From Gemmatimonadota bacterium (GTDB lineage Bacteria; Gemmatimonadota; Gemmatimonadetes; Gemmatimonadales; GWC2-71-9): DNA of 7,495 nucleotides. The translations under genes were made by a program, and so were the position numbers. Numbering within the stretch: the first letter of the stretch is position 1; each line of letters begins with the position of its first letter. The notes under the pieces are model-generated. The model saw nothing but the letters and a program-made list of their open reading frames with translations. It was not told the DNA's origin and ran no database searches. The stretch spans positions 1 through 7,495 of the forward strand of contig JAOTWK010000167.1 in assembly GCA_029862935.1 (NCBI GenBank), read 5' to 3'. Below are positions 6,527 through 7,495 of the stretch, piece by piece.

Positions 6527-7006
6527 ATGCGACAGCGGTTCGGTATCGGGTACGACTCCCACGTGTTCGTTGAGAAGCGTGCGCTCATCCTGGGTGGCGT
6601 CGAGATCGACTATCCCAAGGGTCTCAAAGGCCACTCCGATGGTGATGCGGTCGCTCACGCCATCAGTGATGCGCTCCTCGGAGCCGCGGCGATGGGAGAC
6701 ATCGGCCGGCTGTTTCCGGACACCGATGAGCGTTGGAAAGACGCGAATTCCATGAACCTCTTGGCGGAAGTCCGGCGCCGGATCGTCGCCGCCAGTTACA
6801 CCATCGTGAATGTGGACGTGACCGTGATTGTCGAGCGGCCCAAACTCGCCCCCTATGTGGACCGCATGCGCGACGCGCTTTCGCAGACGTTGGGACTTCC
6901 GACGAGTGCCGTGTCGATCAAGGCGAAGACCAACGAGAAGATGGATTCGGTCGGGCGCGGCAAGGGCATTCAGGTGTTCGCCATCGTCTCGCTCGGAGAC
7001 GCCTAG
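6527..7006 (+). CDS. ispF: 2-C-methyl-D-erythritol 2,4-cyclodiphosphate synthase (IspF)
   Basis: Fifth enzyme of the MEP isoprenoid pathway: it cyclises CDP-methylerythritol 2-phosphate to methylerythritol 2,4-cyclodiphosphate and releases CMP. The 159 residues equal the family size; the enzyme is a cytosolic trimer. Metal ligands are visible: Asp10 and His12 in GIGYDSHVF and His44 in GHSDGDAVAHAISDALLGA (35-53). The MGDIGRLFPDTDERWKDANS segment (56-75), the IVNVDVTVIVERPKL strand and SIKAKTNEKMDSVGRGKGI near the C-terminus (Thr and Glu in the CDP/metal site) complete the pattern. ispD is often adjacent or fused but is not seen here. The gene starts 42 bases after the aminotransferase and its stop is one base before the DedA-type gene. 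Its product supplies precursors for the prenyl tail of menaquinone. Confidence 0.98.
   Translation: MRQRFGIGYDSHVFVEKRALILGGVEIDYPKGLKGHSDGDAVAHAISDALLGAAAMGDIGRLFPDTDERWKDANSMNLLAEVRRRIVAASYTIVNVDVTVIVERPKLAPYVDRMRDALSQTLGLPTSAVSIKAKTNEKMDSVGRGKGIQVFAIVSLGDA
6995..6998 (+). promoter_or_regulatory. Ribosome binding site supporting a CTG start of the DedA-type gene
   Basis: GGAG at the end of ispF lies 9 bases before CTG at 7008. No ATG, GTG or TTG occurs in frame between here and GTG 7065, and that GTG would remove the conserved N-terminal segment. Confidence 0.5.
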
Positions 7007-7007
7007 C

Positions 7008-7495
7008 CTGTTCGACACACTGCTCAGCCAGCTCCTGAGCCTGCCCAACGTCGCCGTCTATGCGGTGATCGGCGCCATGGCGGCTGTCGAAAACGTGTTT
7101 CCACCGGTTCCTGCCGACACGGCCGTGGCGATTGGCGCGCTCCTCTCCTACCACGGCAGCATCAAGGCGAGCACGGTCTTCGGCATTACCTGGTCTGCGA
7201 ATGTTGCTGCAGCGACCGCCGTGTACGTGGCGGGGCGAACCCTCGGCCGCCAGTTCTTTACCGGTCGGCTGGGACAACGCCTGCTCCACCCTGAGCGCCT
7301 GCAGCGAATGGAACATCTTTATCGCCAGCACGGCGTGTGGGGGGTGTTTGTGAGCCGGTTCATCCCGGGCGTACGTGCCGTCGTTCCTCCATTCGCAGGA
7401 ATTGCCAGATTGGGCGCGTTACGTGCAATCGGCCCGCTCGCCATCGCTTCGGGGATCTGGTATGGACTTCTGACGTTCATTGTTGCCCGCTTCGC
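7008..7495 (+). CDS. DedA/VTT (SNARE-associated) family membrane protein, 3' end outside window
   Basis: The frame runs open to the right edge, giving 162 residues and no stop. It carries both signature regions of the DedA family: ENVFPPVPADTAVAIGALL (28-46) with acidic Glu28 and Asp37, and FVSRFIPGVRAVVPPFAG (114-131) with Arg117 and Arg123. Hydrophobic segments at about 15-27, 38-48, 57-76 and 140-160 fit the reentrant and transmembrane helices of the family. DedA proteins are inner-membrane, proton-dependent transporters or flippases; some members move undecaprenyl phosphate or phosphatidylethanolamine. The chosen start is CTG at 7008, one base after ispF. The later GTG (7065) and ATG (7077) would trim 19 to 23 residues, including part of the first hydrophobic helix. 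The exact lipid substrate cannot be told. Confidence 0.88.
   Translation, partial: MFDTLLSQLLSLPNVAVYAVIGAMAAVENVFPPVPADTAVAIGALLSYHGSIKASTVFGITWSANVAAATAVYVAGRTLGRQFFTGRLGQRLLHPERLQRMEHLYRQHGVWGVFVSRFIPGVRAVVPPFAGIARLGALRAIGPLAIASGIWYGLLTFIVARF

Overview
This window is a compact, GC-rich bacterial stretch with every gene on the + strand and almost no intergenic DNA. It runs from the end of a fatty-acid synthesis cluster, through a block of menaquinone genes of the futalosine (Mqn) route, into a PurE-family gene, an aminotransferase, the isoprenoid gene ispF and a DedA-type membrane protein cut by the right edge. The futalosine pathway, the GC-rich codon use and the gene style suggest a Gemmatimonadota-like or similar environmental bacterium. 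This placement is an inference; there is no rRNA or other decisive marker.

Layout. 1-231: 3' end of fabG (3-oxoacyl-ACP reductase). 260-508: acpP (acyl carrier protein). 513-1754: fabF (ketoacyl-ACP synthase II, TTG start). 1751-2965: mqnE (aminofutalosine synthase, radical SAM). 2962-3786: mqnA (chorismate dehydratase). 3820-4869: mqnC (cyclic dehypoxanthine futalosine synthase, radical SAM). 4876-5277: short PurE-family protein. 5315-6484: class I/II PLP aminotransferase of the methionine/kynurenine aminotransferase type. 6527-7006: ispF. 7008-7495: DedA/VTT-domain membrane protein, incomplete. The longest stretch without a gene is 42 bases, so no gene desert needs explaining. No tRNA, rRNA, CRISPR, insertion sequence or phage feature was seen.

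How the genes work together. FabG, AcpP and FabF are the elongation core of type II fatty acid synthesis. FabF and mqnE overlap by four bases (ATGA), as do mqnE and mqnA, so lipid and quinone genes look translationally coupled in one transcript. MqnA makes 3-[(1-carboxyvinyl)oxy]benzoate from chorismate, MqnE joins it to SAM-derived adenosine to give aminofutalosine, and MqnC later cyclises dehypoxanthine futalosine. The hydrolase/deaminase step, MqnD, and the prenylation and decarboxylation genes are not in the window and must lie elsewhere. IspF feeds the MEP pathway, which would supply the menaquinone side chain.

Most notable points: the MqnE cluster-binding motif is spaced C-x5-C-x2-C instead of the usual C-x3-C-x2-C; the PurE-like protein is short and has Ala where class I PurE has the His of AHLPG; ispF appears to have a leaderless promoter; and the DedA gene appears to start at a CTG codon. 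Nothing here amounts to a clearly new multi-gene system; the best lead is the non-canonical MqnE next to a minimal PurE-like protein.
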